In this document: positions 1-11,474 of the stretch, in pieces | Layout: every line of letters begins with the position of its first letter | Position numbering within the stretch: the stretch's first letter is position 1 | Assembly (NCBI GenBank): GCA_030761205.1 | Contig: JAULJL010000032.1 | Location: 8,375,134-8,439,133 of the forward strand | Source of the DNA: Fremontodendron californicum | Lineage: Eukaryota > Streptophyta > Magnoliopsida > Malvales > Malvaceae | Reading direction: 5' to 3' | Length of the DNA stretch: 64,000 nt | Made by a program: the position numbers and the translations under genes | Notes under the pieces: generated by a model | The model's input: the letters and a program-made list of their open reading frames with translations, nothing else | What the model was told of the DNA's origin: nothing | Databases searched by the model: none

Positions 1-72
1 CGGACACCCGAGAATTTATTACTTGAACATAACCTGCACTTGGGTTTACAACTCTTAATTGAGTTACCATCA
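1..72 (+). repeat. 3' terminus of an LTR of the LOG-carrying Athila-like family
   Basis: These bases match the last part of the LTRs that end at 38937 and 47125, with two mismatches just before the terminal CA. The rest of this LTR, and presumably a plus-strand element, lies left of the window. The next base continues directly into the reverse-strand 3' untranslated region of another element, so this looks like an insertion into that region. The expected TSD is the five bases after position 72 (CACTT); the other copy is off the window. Confidence 0.75.
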
Positions 73-1626
73 CACTTAGCATGTGACACAAGCCTTTGAA
101 CCCCTAGGTGTCCCTAGTGGACGAGTTTAGTCTCGTGAGGGTTTACTTGGACGATACCCACAAACATGGAAAAACTAAAATAAAAATAAAATATATTAAA
201 TATAATTACTCCTAATCCTTCCAATATAAATAAGAGATAATTATTAAACAGATCTTATAAACTAATCAATAGCTTAAAGAATTTCACAAAAAATCATGCT
301 TGAATGTAAATAGTTTGAGTTAAGCCAATATTAACATAACATATTTCAATCAAAATAGTGCATATTCAAACTTAATCTCAACTTCTCACATAGGGTACTC
401 TCGTGATTTCACTCTTTAAAGTTGTGGTAAAGTGTTTACACTCAATCAATCTCATGAAAACAGTTCTACCATATGTTTGCTTGTCCACCTATTCTCCACT
501 ATTTAGATCATGCAACTTCATAAACCAAGAGGTCTTTATTTAAGGTTGTAATGGGGCCAAGGGGTTGTAATATGATTAAAGAATAAAAGGATAAAGATAT
601 CACAAAGGTTCTAAAGACTTCATAGAGTTTAAAGATAAAATAAGATTTTGCAAATAAAACTTTCTCAATATTCCTTGGAAGTACATAATCACATAGGCTG
701 AATATTTTATGTTGAGCCTTTGCTTCATTCTAACCAACCTTGTAACATTCTTTTTCTTTTCTTTAACTAGTAGTTCAAGAGATAGTTCAAAATTATTTTT
801 TTTCATGGGAATGTATTTTTACAATGTTCTCTTTTTTTTTTCTCTTGACTTTTACCTTTCTCCTCCCCCACACTTATCTTTTGTTCTAACCCAAATTTTC
901 AAAAAGTATCCCTTGTTTTTGCAATATGTCTCAAAATATTCAATCCAGCTTTAGAACAAGGGTAAAGATATAAGTGTATTTAGGCTAGGAAAAAAATGTG
1001 GTTACCAAAGAAATAGCTTATTCAATGTAGGCTCAAATTAGCTCACTAGGGGATGTTCTCTTGGAACATCAACAGGGATGGCTATTTGGCCCTAGTTATA
1101 ATCCTAATGCCTCTATCATATTCATGTAGTTACATGCATCACAATAGTGTTAAATGGTTTAAAGCAAGTTCTAGAGAAACATGTAATCATAAGAGCACTC
1201 AAGAAAGAAATTAGATTGATATGTATAATGCATCAATCATATAGGTTCAAAACACACAAGGATGATTATACAAGTCAATATTAAGTCTAAACATGCTTCT
1301 TTCTCAATCAACATATCATATCAACATTGGCTCTTTGAAAAATAGTATCAAGCTTAATTCTCATGAAAATCTTCTTACTAATAACTAGTTTTAGACCTAT
1401 GCAATTCATATCTCATCATTGTATTAAAAAAACTAAAACACACTAATAATAATAATAATAATAATAATAATATAGACTCATAAAAAAAATAATAGCCAAA
1501 AATAAAAGAATCCTTCCCCCCACACTTAATTCTTACATTGTCCTCAATGTAATGCTATTAACCTAAATGAAAGAATCATATGTAAGAGAAAAGAACTAAT
1601 AACATAATAATAGAAATAACTAAGAC
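73..1626 (-). other. 3' untranslated region of element A
   Basis: No gene is seen. The region is homologous to 18690-20170 and, in reverse, to 44000-45560. It holds a polypurine-tract-like block (about 1515-1550, in sense orientation a purine run after a conserved stretch reading attgaggacaatgtaag), T-rich runs near 780-845, and an AAT microsatellite at about 1444-1472. Short open frames here have no family resemblance. Confidence 0.7.
1444..1473. repeat. AAT trinucleotide microsatellite
   Basis: About nine consecutive AAT units are visible inside the 3' untranslated region of element A. The other copies of this region carry A/T runs rather than this repeat at the equivalent place. Confidence 0.9.
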
Positions 1627-2358
1627 TCAAAACAAAACAAACTCATGCAACCTAAATAATCCTAAAATACTAAACAAACAATTAACAAATAAAAACAATA
1701 AAAATAAAAATAATAAAAGGAAAAGGAAAAGAAAGAAAATCTGAGTATGGCAGGTTGGTAATTTCTTCATTAATTGGTAAGTGCCTTCCCAATTAGCATT
1801 TGAGTTAGTGTTTTGAACATAACCAACACCTTTTCTTGGCTTTTTAGTATTTTCAGGCTCATACAAGAAACTTCCCGGATTTATGCATTTTGTAGGGCGG
1901 TTTCTTTGCACAATAATGGATGCATTCTCCATTACAAGTATTATTCCATCATCTATTGTGGTGCATATCTCATCAAGGAATGGTGCATCTTTTGGTACTT
2001 GTTGAATGGCATCCACAAACAAACTGTTTAAGGTTTCCAGCATGTCTTGTTCATGTTCCTCCTCTTTGAACTTTGCGAATCTACTAGGAAAAGGTGGAGA
2101 AGAAACATTAGTAAAAATTGGAACCTTAAATGTTACCTCAGGTGCCGAAGTACTCTTATTTGGATTTGTGGCTTCATTATCCTCAAGAATAGAATCCATC
2201 TCTAATTTTGTCTCATCCTTATCTTGTTCCTCATTCCTCAAGTTCACAATAGTAGCATTCTCCTTTGGGTTAATCATCGTTTGGGCAGGGAGTTCTTCAG
2301 ATCTTTGTGCTATCCATCCCACCATACTACTAGCCAATTGGCTCATTTGCTTTTCCAA
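1627..2358 (-). pseudogene. Athila-like Gag/protease-region remnant
   Basis: The frame encodes 243 residues. The middle part has the signature seen ahead of the protease in Athila-type polyproteins: a PPFPSRFAK-type stretch, an acidic KEEEHEQ segment, then LNSLFVDAIQQVPKDAPFLD, comparable to the LLDAIKQVPSYAKFLKD of the longer copies at 22048-24831 and 39821-41776. The catalytic Asp of a protease is not visible. The last 40 residues are a low-complexity Phe/Leu run that comes from T-rich sequence and is probably not a real domain. It is a remnant of a deleted gag-pol gene belonging to element A; a stand-alone protein function is unlikely. Confidence 0.55.
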
Positions 2359-2466
2359 ACTCTGGATGCTTACCCTTGTTTCCTATTGAAATTGCAAAGT
2401 ATCAGTAACAAGAGAATAAACAAGATTTTCTAAAGAGGTACATGAGTTTTGAGTCATATGTGGTGC

Positions 2467-2757
2467 CTAAAAAAGATCTGGTTCTTGAGACCATGATTGA
2501 TTGAAGCTAAAGGGATGAGTGTAATTGGCATAAGGATCTATTTCTTGGAAATTTTTCGAGTAGCCATAATTAGTATGATCCCACCATCCCTCATGGTAAG
2601 TGTTTGAGTAATGATCATACTGTTGGTCTTGGAACCCTTGATGGCCTTGACATCCTCCCATAGCCAATTGTTGAACCGGAGAGGTGAGATTGGCTTGTTG
2701 GTTCTCCATGTTCATGTATGCCACCAACTCTTCAAGTGTTAGATTGCTCAATTCCAT
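2467..2757 (-). pseudogene. Gag linker fragment of element A
   Basis: A 96-residue frame starting MELSNLTLEELVAY, rich in Gln, Tyr, Asn and Trp. The part around YSNTYHEGWWDHTNYGYSKN recalls the linker after the zinc knuckle in the longer relatives (there YSETYNPEWRNHPNFSWRNN), so I read it as the surviving end of an internally deleted Gag. It starts about 110 bases downstream of the primer-binding site, so almost the whole Gag core is missing. It is followed by the frame at 1627-2358. No zinc-knuckle cysteines are present. Confidence 0.45.
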
Positions 2758-2867
2758 CGTGTTTTGCTCAAAAATTGAAAAGAAAATCTTGTGTTTACAA
2801 GAAAAATAAAATTAATTACAACTAAAAATAAGAATAAACCAAGTAACTAATAAACTAAAGAAATCAA

Positions 2868-2885
2868 TCCCCGGCAACGGCGCTA
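2868..2885 (-). promoter_or_regulatory. Primer-binding site, tRNA-Asp type (element A)
   Basis: On the minus strand this reads TAGCGCCGTTGCCGGGGA, which complements the 3' end of plant tRNA-Asp with one mismatch (TAG for TGG). It lies six bases inside the 5' LTR. Confidence 0.85.
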
Positions 2886-3763
2886 AAAACTTGATGCACT
2901 CAAAAGAGTATATCTTATTTAATCCTTGCACTAAAAACAATCAATTGTAAAATATAGCAATAAGTAAGGGTCGAGTCTACAGGGATTGGTGTTTAGTTTA
3001 ATAATTATTAATTTATACTTAAATTCAAAGAAAACAAAATAAAAGGGGAGGTTTTTAAAATCAGTTTAAAAATAAATAAACAATAAAATGAAGAAGGCAA
3101 GTAAATAAGAAGTAATCAAATATGAGAAAAGTATGGTTAAGGTATCATTCTCCACCACTAGATATCATTGAGAATCAATAATAAGATCTATGAACATTAA
3201 TTAACTATCAAAATTATCAACCATAAATAACAACAAGCTCTGCTACCCCAATCTTTCCTTAGTTCGTTGCTATATAGAACAAGCTCTCTATTTAATCTCT
3301 AATTATCAAACAACCTAGAATAAGCTCTCTAAGTTCAATTTGACAACAGCTTTATGATGAGAAAGATAGGTTGATCTAAGCAACAAATACGTAAGCTCAG
3401 ATTGTTCAACTTATGTTATGTTCCACATTGTAACTCCTGAAAACCCAACATAATCATGAATTACAAATTGCCACTTATGAATAGGAAATCAAGACAATTA
3501 CATGGATCAAGATTCCTAAACCAGCAATAGATAACTATCAAGATCTATCTAGTCTGCAACCTAAACAAATCAAGACAACATCATGAACAATTCTTATGAA
3601 AGAACATAATCAACTTTGTTAGAAAACTAATGATAGATAAAATCTAAAAATCAATTACAAAACATGTCTAGAGCTCTAAAATCACCCTTAACCAAAAGGA
3701 AGTTTAGCCTGGCATAGGCATAGATAATATATAAATAAAACTAAAAAGAAAATAAAAGAATAT

Positions 3764-3796
3764 AGAAGAAGAAGAAGAAGAAGAAGAAGAAGAATG
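3764..3796. repeat. GAA trinucleotide microsatellite
   Basis: About ten GAA/AGA units inside the element A LTR, on the transcribed side of the predicted TATA box. Confidence 0.9.
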
Positions 3797-3850
3797 ATGA
3801 TCCCTTGAGTATCCTCAAAAGATTATTATAGTTTGTGGCTCAATAGATAG

Positions 3851-3860
3851 TATTTATAGA
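3851..3860 (-). promoter_or_regulatory. TATA box of element A LTR
   Basis: Minus strand TCTATAAATA in an otherwise mixed-composition LTR. Its position about 1 kb before the LTR end is similar to the TATA box in the LOG-carrying family. Confidence 0.55.
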
Positions 3861-4465
3861 GCTTTTTGATCTTGGAAACCTTTTCTTGGTCTTCAAGGAA
3901 GCTAGGAGTCAAAATATGGCAAGTTTGGACTTTTAGCGTATTTTTGAGGTTTTGCAATTTTTCCCTGGATTTGGACGGATTTAGAGGTTAGAAACTCGGC
4001 ACCGCGGCCCCAACTTGCTGCCTTGTCCGTTTTTTCTTTCTGGCTTCTCTTTCGCGACTGATGCACTATCTTGCACTTCGTCGGCTGATTTGGATGACCA
4101 TCCATTGTCCGATTTAGGCATGTAAACTATCGTTGGAAAAGTATTCAAGTTAGCTTCAAAAGTCAAGAAGGAAATTTCTTCAACTAATGATTTAACATAA
4201 TGATTTCCTTGCAACAAGATCCGGAGGTCAGATCTACCTAATCATCTAGCACTAAGAATTTGATCTTTTTGACTCCCAAATCTTCTTCGATCTTGTGATT
4301 ATGATTTTGTAAGCTCTTTACCATCACTATTGACATATTTTGACTTCATTCTCTTTATTGTACCTAAAATTCAAAAACATAATATAAGTAAACAAAATAA
4401 AGATCGAAAACAGAACAAAAACTAAAGGTAGAAAGGTATAAAATGTATATTTTATGAGATTATCA

Positions 4466-4955
4466 GGCATCATCATCACATCGCCAACATTTTTCTCACC
4501 AAACTCAAATCTAGCCGAACGAAAAGTGTAAAGGATTAGGGAGAAAGTGATCGATTCCCACTCCATTTCCACGCCAGAAAGCCGGGCTACCCTCCTTTTT
4601 CAGTTCTATTCCATCTATCTTCTCTTTTCATACGTACTAGAGAGGTGCCCAAGACCGAAATGGTCTTTCTTTCCAACCACCTACATCGTTCTAGCATACC
4701 CTGAAGATATTTACCCAATCCTTTCCCGGAGCGGCAGCCTTTCCCTACTGTTGTCTTCACCCCCAGCTTGGTACACTTGGACATCTTAGGTTTAGGGATC
4801 TTATACCCTTCAATGACAAAAGTAGCATTGACAAATTCTAATCATCTGAAAGAACATTCTATGGCGCCTTCACCCACTTCTATATAGGGAGTATGTAGAG
4901 GCTATGATGTCTTTCTCCCCTGATACTCTAACCAGTCGGCCTTCCAGTACAAATT
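4466..4955 (-). pseudogene. Ogre-like protease-RT linker (pol fragment)
   Basis: The minus strand encodes a stretch with GKGLGKYLQGM, similar to the G-patch-like Gly-rich segment between protease and reverse transcriptase in Tat/Ogre polyproteins. It is cut at about 4466 by the 5' LTR of element A. No RT motif is reached in the window. Confidence 0.5.
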
Positions 4956-5705
4956 TCAACTTATGATGAAGAGATGATGGCCTAGCACCCACTGAATGAA
5001 TCCAAGGTCTACCCAACAAGCAGTTATAAGAAGGGTGATGTCCATGACCTTGAACTTAACCTCATATATGGAGGGGCCAATTTGTAATGGAATTTCCATA
5101 TGCCCCATAACATCCCTTCTTGTTCCATCAAAGGCTCTCACTATTGTGTGGCTTGGCAACATATGGGACATATCAACTAGTAACTTGGATAATGATGACA
5201 AAGGCATCACGTTCAAAGATGATCCATTATCCAAGAGTTCTCTCAGCAATATATGTCCCTTGCAAGTGGTAGTTATGTGCAAAGCATTAGTAGATCTGAT
5301 CCCACCATATGATATCTCATCATTGCTGAAAGAGATAAAGTTATCAGTCGTAATATTGTTCACCAAACGATCCAACTTTTCTATTGATATATTATTTGCC
5401 ACATGAGTCTTGTTCAATACCCTGACTAGAGTGTTCCTATGAGGTTCGAAATTCAGCAATAGAGAGAGTACTAAAATTTTGGCTGGTTGACGATGCAACA
5501 GCTCGAGCACACTATATTCGCTGTGCTTAATGAACTTTAGAAATTCACAAGCATCTTTTCTATTCACTGGCTCTGTCACTTGGTCAGCTGGAAGCAAATT
5601 TATCTCCACCTCGCCGAACTGTATTGGTTTTTTAGAAGATGAACCCATTGCTCTTTTTCCTTTCTCTGTTCCTACTATTTTCTTCCCTTGATTTGGCTCG
5701 CTCAA
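4956..5705 (-). pseudogene. Ogre/Tat aspartic protease region of pol
   Basis: A 249-residue open frame. The segment around residues 140-215 has the retropepsin layout: LLDNGSSLNVMPLS at the catalytic site (DNGSS in place of the usual D-T/S-G-S/A), then a strand with VRAFDGTRRDVMGHMEIPLQIG, then a degraded flap and an ILG-like end (VLGHHLF). Upstream is a region with VLSLLLNFEPHRNTLVRVLN, usual ahead of the Tat/Ogre protease. The changed active-site residue and shifted ending suggest it is inactive. It continues from the gag fragment at 5990-6907 after stops. Confidence 0.7.
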
Positions 5706-5989
5706 CTCTGGAGCATAACATCTTCCACTTCAGGTCAAGTGGCATACCCCGATTATATCATTGGCTCTGATACTCTTGGTGTTATCATGCTACAGTCGTA
5801 CTTCCATGGAACTATCTTGAACTCTTTGTATGGAAACGCGGACGGTAGTTCTATGATTAGTTTCGGAGTAGGTGTTTCCACGACTGGTACAATTTCCTTC
5901 TTTGGTTCATCAAAATATATGATTAAGGGCCTATTCACCCCATAACCACCAGGGTTATCGGTCATGCTCACCTCGGCTTTTTCATTTTT

Positions 5990-6907
5990 CTAGAAAACTT
6001 GGGCTTCACCCATATCTATCATTTCTTGTACTTTGGAAAAAAACTCCTCCCAGTTTTGGATGATATGTCCTTCACTTCCATGATACAGGCAAAAATTCCC
6101 AACCATCTTTCTTTTTTCTGACTTTGGTTCAATCAACCCTGCTTTAACCATTTCTCTCCAAACTTTGTCCATAGGTGTTTTCACCTCCCCAATATCCTTC
6201 TTTACCTTTCTGAAATCCTCGGTTATTACCGCATTCACCTTTGCCTCTGTATGATTCGGTAAAGATTTCCTGCCACATTGGGCCCTTTTTTTACTCAAAT
6301 TTTACAACCCCTGTGTCTATGAGGCTCTGGACCTTATGCTTAAGTGCAGTGCAGTTTTCAATGGAGAGCCCTTTAATCCTTACATGGTATGCGCAGTGAG
6401 CATTGACATCGTACCATTTGGGATAGGGTAGCTTTAAAGGTACAAGGTACACAGGTGCGATGAGCTAACCCTGTAGGAGTTTAGGATACAGCTCACCGTA
6501 AGTTGTGGGGATTGGGTCAAATTGTCGTCTTTGGTTATTTCGAGGTGGCTTTGAATCATTTCTTGGGGCGGCATTTGGAATATTGGGAGCAGTGTTTAAG
6601 GGGATAGCGATTTATGGTGAAATCTCAGTTGGATATGGTTGTTGGGGTATGGTTGTGTAAGGGAAAGGGTTTTGTGTGAGGTGGTTAACGATTGGGTAAT
6701 ACGGGTTGTACGTAAGGTAAGGCATGTATGGGGCGAGGTTCCCAAAATAACGGTTCCCGAGACTAACAGCATGTCTCTCACAATCTTTTTTCTTGATAGG
6801 GGTTGTTTTCTTGGGAATGATTGATTCACTGCCTTCTATCTTCCTATTCTTAATGGCTGTTTCCATCAGTTCCCTGGAGATGACCATATCGGCGAAATTC
6901 TTGGTGG
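5990..6907 (-). pseudogene. Ogre/Tat gag, 3' part
   Basis: The minus strand from the Copia insertion point reads NFADMVISRELMETAIKNRKIEG, the segment following the Gag core in this lineage, then a Pro/Tyr-rich linker (6612-6830), then a degenerate zinc knuckle near 6050-6110 (CLYHGSEGHIIQNWEEF, where the last Cys is replaced by Trp). Frameshifts separate the pieces. It joins in order to the gag 5' part at 34439-35460 on the other side of the Copia element; the shared bases CATTA at 6908-6912 and 34434-34438 are the insertion duplication. Confidence 0.75.
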
Positions 6908-6912
6908 CATTA
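6908..6912. repeat. Target-site duplication CATTA (Copia element, left)
   Basis: CATTA here and at 34434-34438 flank the Copia element directly, and both flanks are Ogre gag. Confidence 0.9.
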
Positions 6913-9144
6913 TATTGGTGTATGCCCTAGATCCAATCAGATTGAGCTTGGGATACATTGTCAATAAAGCATACCCTTCACTATGATTATAGTGATACAA
7001 GGTTTTCCTTCATATTAGTACAATAATAAGGAGTTATTAAGTACTAATCGGGTGAAGCCCATGGAACATAATAGCCTTGCAAAGGAATTATAAAGAGTTA
7101 TAATTATGAGATCCTTATGCATCAAAACCTTGTTCCTCAAACTGTTCCTGGTCATCGTATTGCCAAGATGGGGCATTGGCAATGCTCAAAGACCGGTATA
7201 TGTTAAGCCTTCTTACTTGCGAAGTAAACAACCAATCTCATATAGGTTGAAGTATGGGATACTTGGGATAAAATATAGGTGCTTGTCTGTTGAACAAGTT
7301 CACTGAACATGGCCCGCCAAGAGAACTTCATTTGGTAATATATCAATCTAATGTCTATGATAATGTTCTCTTAGTACCAGTCGTGTAAATTAGTCCTCAG
7401 ACTTGTGATACCAGGTCATCTTGTATGGAGAGTGTCATACTTATATTTCATCACGAACGGGTCCCAAACACGAGGATGTTTATGGTAGAGTGTTATTGGG
7501 TATGACATGAACCATATGAAGATGAATGAGTGATCCATAGAGGATTCACCACTCCCTGTGATATTGGAGACATATCTCGTTTGTTCTTGACTAAGATTAA
7601 CTTGATTAAATCTTTGGCCAAAGCATGATGGATTTAGGAGAAAGTTGTTTCTCTAAATTCATAAGGTTAATCATAAGTTGTGAAGAACTAATATGGATTG
7701 ATCATGAGTAGACACTGCACCATGCTCATGCGCTATCCGGGATATATGGTGAAAAGACCGTATTACACCGAAAGGCTAGTTGCTGAAAGGTTCTAAAAGG
7801 TCACGCTGACTTCACAATATTTGGGTGGTCATGAAAGGTTGCTAGATCCCACTCTTGGTCTATGAAAGCATGTTAATGAGATTAACTTATGTTCATTGCC
7901 AACATATTGGGAACCTAGAGGGTCACACACATAAGAACAAATATGTATGGATTAAACATGGTATTCTATTAAGGTAAAACTTAATGGAATAAAAGATCTA
8001 TATTAAGGACTTAATTGAAGAAGTTCAATTGAGATGAATTAAGACATAATTTAGATTTAAGAAACCCAAGGACAATGTCTTAATGAGATAAGAGGAATAA
8101 AGAAGTCTTATCTAGTATAGTCGACTTTGACATAGAGATGTGCAAAGTGAATTGCGAATGACTATACCATATTGGAATAATTTCATGAGATGATATTAAT
8201 AGATTAATGACATGAATTGTTCATGAGGAGAAAGAAATTTAATTGAGAATTAAATTACTTTCATTTAGAAATTAATCTATCCAATAAATAAACATGATAA
8301 ATTAAACTAGGTCCAAAGTGACTATTCTAATTTAGGACTGTCCACTAAGGATGGTTGGCCCAACTTAAGGCATTAAGATTGTTAGACCATTATTATTATT
8401 AGATAATATAATGGGCTTATTAATCCATCTTAGAAATAAATAGTTTAAGTCCAAGTGGATTAATAAAAATCTTGTGCAACAAGTTACAGGTGGCCAGCCA
8501 AGCATAGGGAGATAGGGATCAGGGTTTGTGCTACTGTATAATCAAAAATAGAGGCTGTAGCCGCCCAAGAGAGTTTGATACTACTTGTGACATTTTGATT
8601 TTGCTTAAAAAAAAGTTTGGTTTCAAGAAGAAAACCCCTCCTTAGCAAAAATTTGAAATCGCAACCTTCATAAGTCCCTTTTTTGCTTGCCACAATTCCT
8701 CTTTTCTTGGTGTTCTTCTTGTCGCTTTTTCACCTTGTTGAGTGAGATTGATTAAGGGAGAAAGATACAAGGATATATACCTTTTTATTGTGATCTTAAG
8801 ATCCACTTGCTAGCACAAGTGAATCGCCATACCTTAGAGAATGATCCATCAGTTGTTCGTGTGCACTAGCTCTAGAGGAAGGATAATAGTGCTTCTTGTG
8901 GTCTTAGACAAGTTGGAAGCTTTGTAGATCTTGGATTCGAAAGCACTAGCTCTAGAGGAAGGTTCATTTATCTTAATTAGGTAACTTCTAAATCATATGG
9001 GTGATTTAATTGTTTTTGAATGTTATAAACCTATGCAAACACAAGCCTCAGATCCTATTGTACTTCGGGTGCTTCTTTGTTTATTTTTGTTGCACTTTGA
9101 TTATCATGTTTTTGCATGAGCCCGAAGTAGTGTAAAAACCAACA
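6913..9144 (+). repeat. 5' LTR of the Copia element
   Basis: About 2.23 kb, matching 13167-13303 plus 32360-34433 with scattered substitutions and indels. The first dinucleotide is TA instead of TG, a decayed terminus; the end is CAACA next to the primer site. Around 8870-8960 it has a local rearrangement repeating a stretch with 'gcactagctctagaggaagg' that the 3' LTR lacks. Confidence 0.88.
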
Positions 9145-11474
9145 GTGGTATCAGAGCCAAGGTTATGTTGTTTACATGAGGTTTGTGCATGTCAATTCTT
9201 GGTGATAAACAAGTTAATGTGTTGTATATTGATTTTGGCATAATTTCGGTTCATATGTTTGAAAAGAAAACTTGTTTTCTTTGTTTTGTTAAATCTAGAC
9301 AGAAGCTATATAATGACTTTAATCATATTTAATATTGTTTAAACGATAGATTAAAATTGTTTTAATCAACAAGGATTAAAGCCATGACATGTCTTAGTAA
9401 ACCCGACAAGTTTTGATGTCAAAACCATAGTTTTGAGTCAAGTTTTGTAAGCTGATTTGGGGATGATATAAAATTGATTTTGTAGATGTTTCAGATCTGA
9501 AAATTTTATATTACATGCAACCATTGAAGTTACAAAATTGATTTAAGCTTAAAACGTTTAAGCGCAGTTGTTTTTTGACATGGAACGTTGTTACTACAAT
9601 GCTGAAATTTTTTGGACTGTTTTGTAGGTGTTTGCTTGCCATAAAATTCAAGCATGAGTGTGGAAGCGTTCCACATGTTTTCTAGGAATTTTGGACAGCA
9701 TCTAAGGTGAATATGATTCATCTAAGATGGTTGGTTTAGGCATGGAACATGACTGGATAAAGTGGCAATTGTTGCTACACGCTAGTAGGCCGAACTGCAG
9801 CACCAAGGAGGCAATAGTTGCCGAATTGAGTGCAGATGTAATGAGCAGCCATTAAACTCTTTTAGGCATCCAGTAGCCACTATAGATGGCATACAATAGT
9901 CTAATCAGGCTGGCAACGGCCATTCGATGGCCAAAGAGATTGCTTGCGCCTAGGACACTAAGAGTTAGAGTCCTACTCCAACAAGGAAACTGTTTCCTAG
10001 TATGAGTGTGAATCTTAAAGGTTAGGAGAGACATGTAGTATGATTAGGTAAGAGTTACCTAATGAGACTTTAAGTTCCTAAAGAGTTAGTATGGATTGCA
10101 AACTTAAAGACTAGGTATAAGACAAACAAAGAGGTCCTAAAAGGTTTAGGATGTTTGAGCATGCTAGAATGTTTTGTCCTAATTAAGACAAGTAACCTAA
10201 TAGTTAGGTAAAGTCCGATTTCAAGATAGCTTTCTTAATTGTTAAGATGTTGTTAAAAGTGTTTTAATTGATGGAACCGGAATTGCTAGAATGATTTGAT
10301 AAATTGTCTCAAATTTATTTGGTGACATTTATGCAAATAGTACACAAGATCACCAGGTGATATTGACTATGCATGTTTTTAATTCATGCTTGTAATATGA
10401 TTACGTATGCATGAAGGATGGTTATGGACTAGACCTTAGTATGACTAGGGAATGTACGGTTGAATTTTCTTATTGGTATTTTATAAATAGGGTCTGCGCA
10501 CCTTGCCTTCTCTTTTTCATTCCGGAGTTGTAAATTCTCTTCTCATCTAACTCCCCTCGAATGTAACTCGAGCTTTCTGATAAAACAGTGTAACTGTTAT
10601 ATTCTTTATAGATTCAGATTTAGGATAGAAAGTAGAATTTATGTAAATTCCAAGTTTGTAAGGAGATATGGCACCAAGAAGAAGCAACCAAGGATATTAC
10701 CAACAAGGCTTTCGAAGACTATGTATGGTATCCCCTAGGTATTTGACCAACTAGTTTCCTAATGGCTTAAGGAAACTAGATTAGAATAAAGTCCATAATC
10801 ATCCTAGTAGATTGTATGTGATAGATTTATTTTGAATTATGTATATGCGATGTATGTAATTGAATGAATGCTATGCATGTCAATCAAGTATGAAATCAAT
10901 GAGACCTATGTAAAAGTTAAATGGAATCACTCTTTAAATTATATTGAGTCCATGTTACGCATGATTAGTTGCCTTCCACCATCATAACAAGATAACCAGA
11001 ATTCTTCCATTCGGAGGCTTATTGAGTCACTCAGAGTCAAACTTATGTACGAACATGTTTGAGTTATTGAAGGTGGGTCTTACTCAACTAAGTGTTATGT
11101 AATCCGGATGCGTAAAACTTGATCACATGACATTTAGAGGCATAGTTAGGCGAAATGCATATGATGTATTTAGGCAAAAAGTTGTCACCTAACTGGATCT
11201 AGGAGTTGCATAGAGATGTAATTGGTAAAGTAAGTTACCTACTCAATTAGTTTCAACATAGCTTGTTGAGGCACTCAAGGTTATGCTGGAATGAAAGGGG
11301 TCCTAGCTCATTAAGAAGTTTAAGAGTTAAATTTCTTGAAATAGTGGATGAGGGCTATTATTTTGTTAAAATAATGAGAATAATCATTTAAGTATTAAAG
11401 CTGACATAAATGATTACTACTTGCTATTTATTGACTGTTAATTGTTTTGATTCATATAGGATATAAACGCTAAA
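9145..11474 (+). other. Primer site and long leader of the Copia element
   Basis: TGGTATCAGAGC (9146-9157) complements the 3' end of initiator tRNA-Met, one base after the LTR. The following 2.3 kb has no gene-like frame. A TATA-like TTATAAATAG at 10481-10490 precedes a pyrimidine-rich tract, a possible second promoter. A stretch starting ATGGCACCAAGAAGAAGC (10668) is a short basic frame of unknown meaning. Confidence 0.7.

Larger units (their letters stand above)
73..4465 (-). mobile_element. Non-autonomous Athila-like LTR retrotransposon (element A), 5' LTR plus internal region
   Basis: Read on the minus strand it has a 5' LTR (2892-4465), a tRNA-Asp-type primer site (2868-2885), two short gag/protease-related frames (2467-2757 and 1627-2358) and a 3' untranslated region (73-1626). 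The 3' untranslated region closely matches that of the LOG-carrying family, but the LTR is a different sequence. The 3' LTR is absent or left of the window because another element interrupts at position 72. No reverse transcriptase or integrase is present. It sits in the pol linker of the Ogre-like element. The right boundary is approximate, chosen because the LTR would then begin TGATAATCTC like its relatives. Confidence 0.7.
2892..4465 (-). repeat. 5' LTR of element A
   Basis: The plus-strand left end TGATGCACTC abuts the primer-binding site; in element orientation the LTR ends in GTGCATCA. The outer end is taken at TGATAATCTC (minus strand, from 4465), which resembles the TGATAACTC start of the LOG-carrying family; the exact base is uncertain by about 20. 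A TATA box lies at 3851-3860. Confidence 0.65.
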
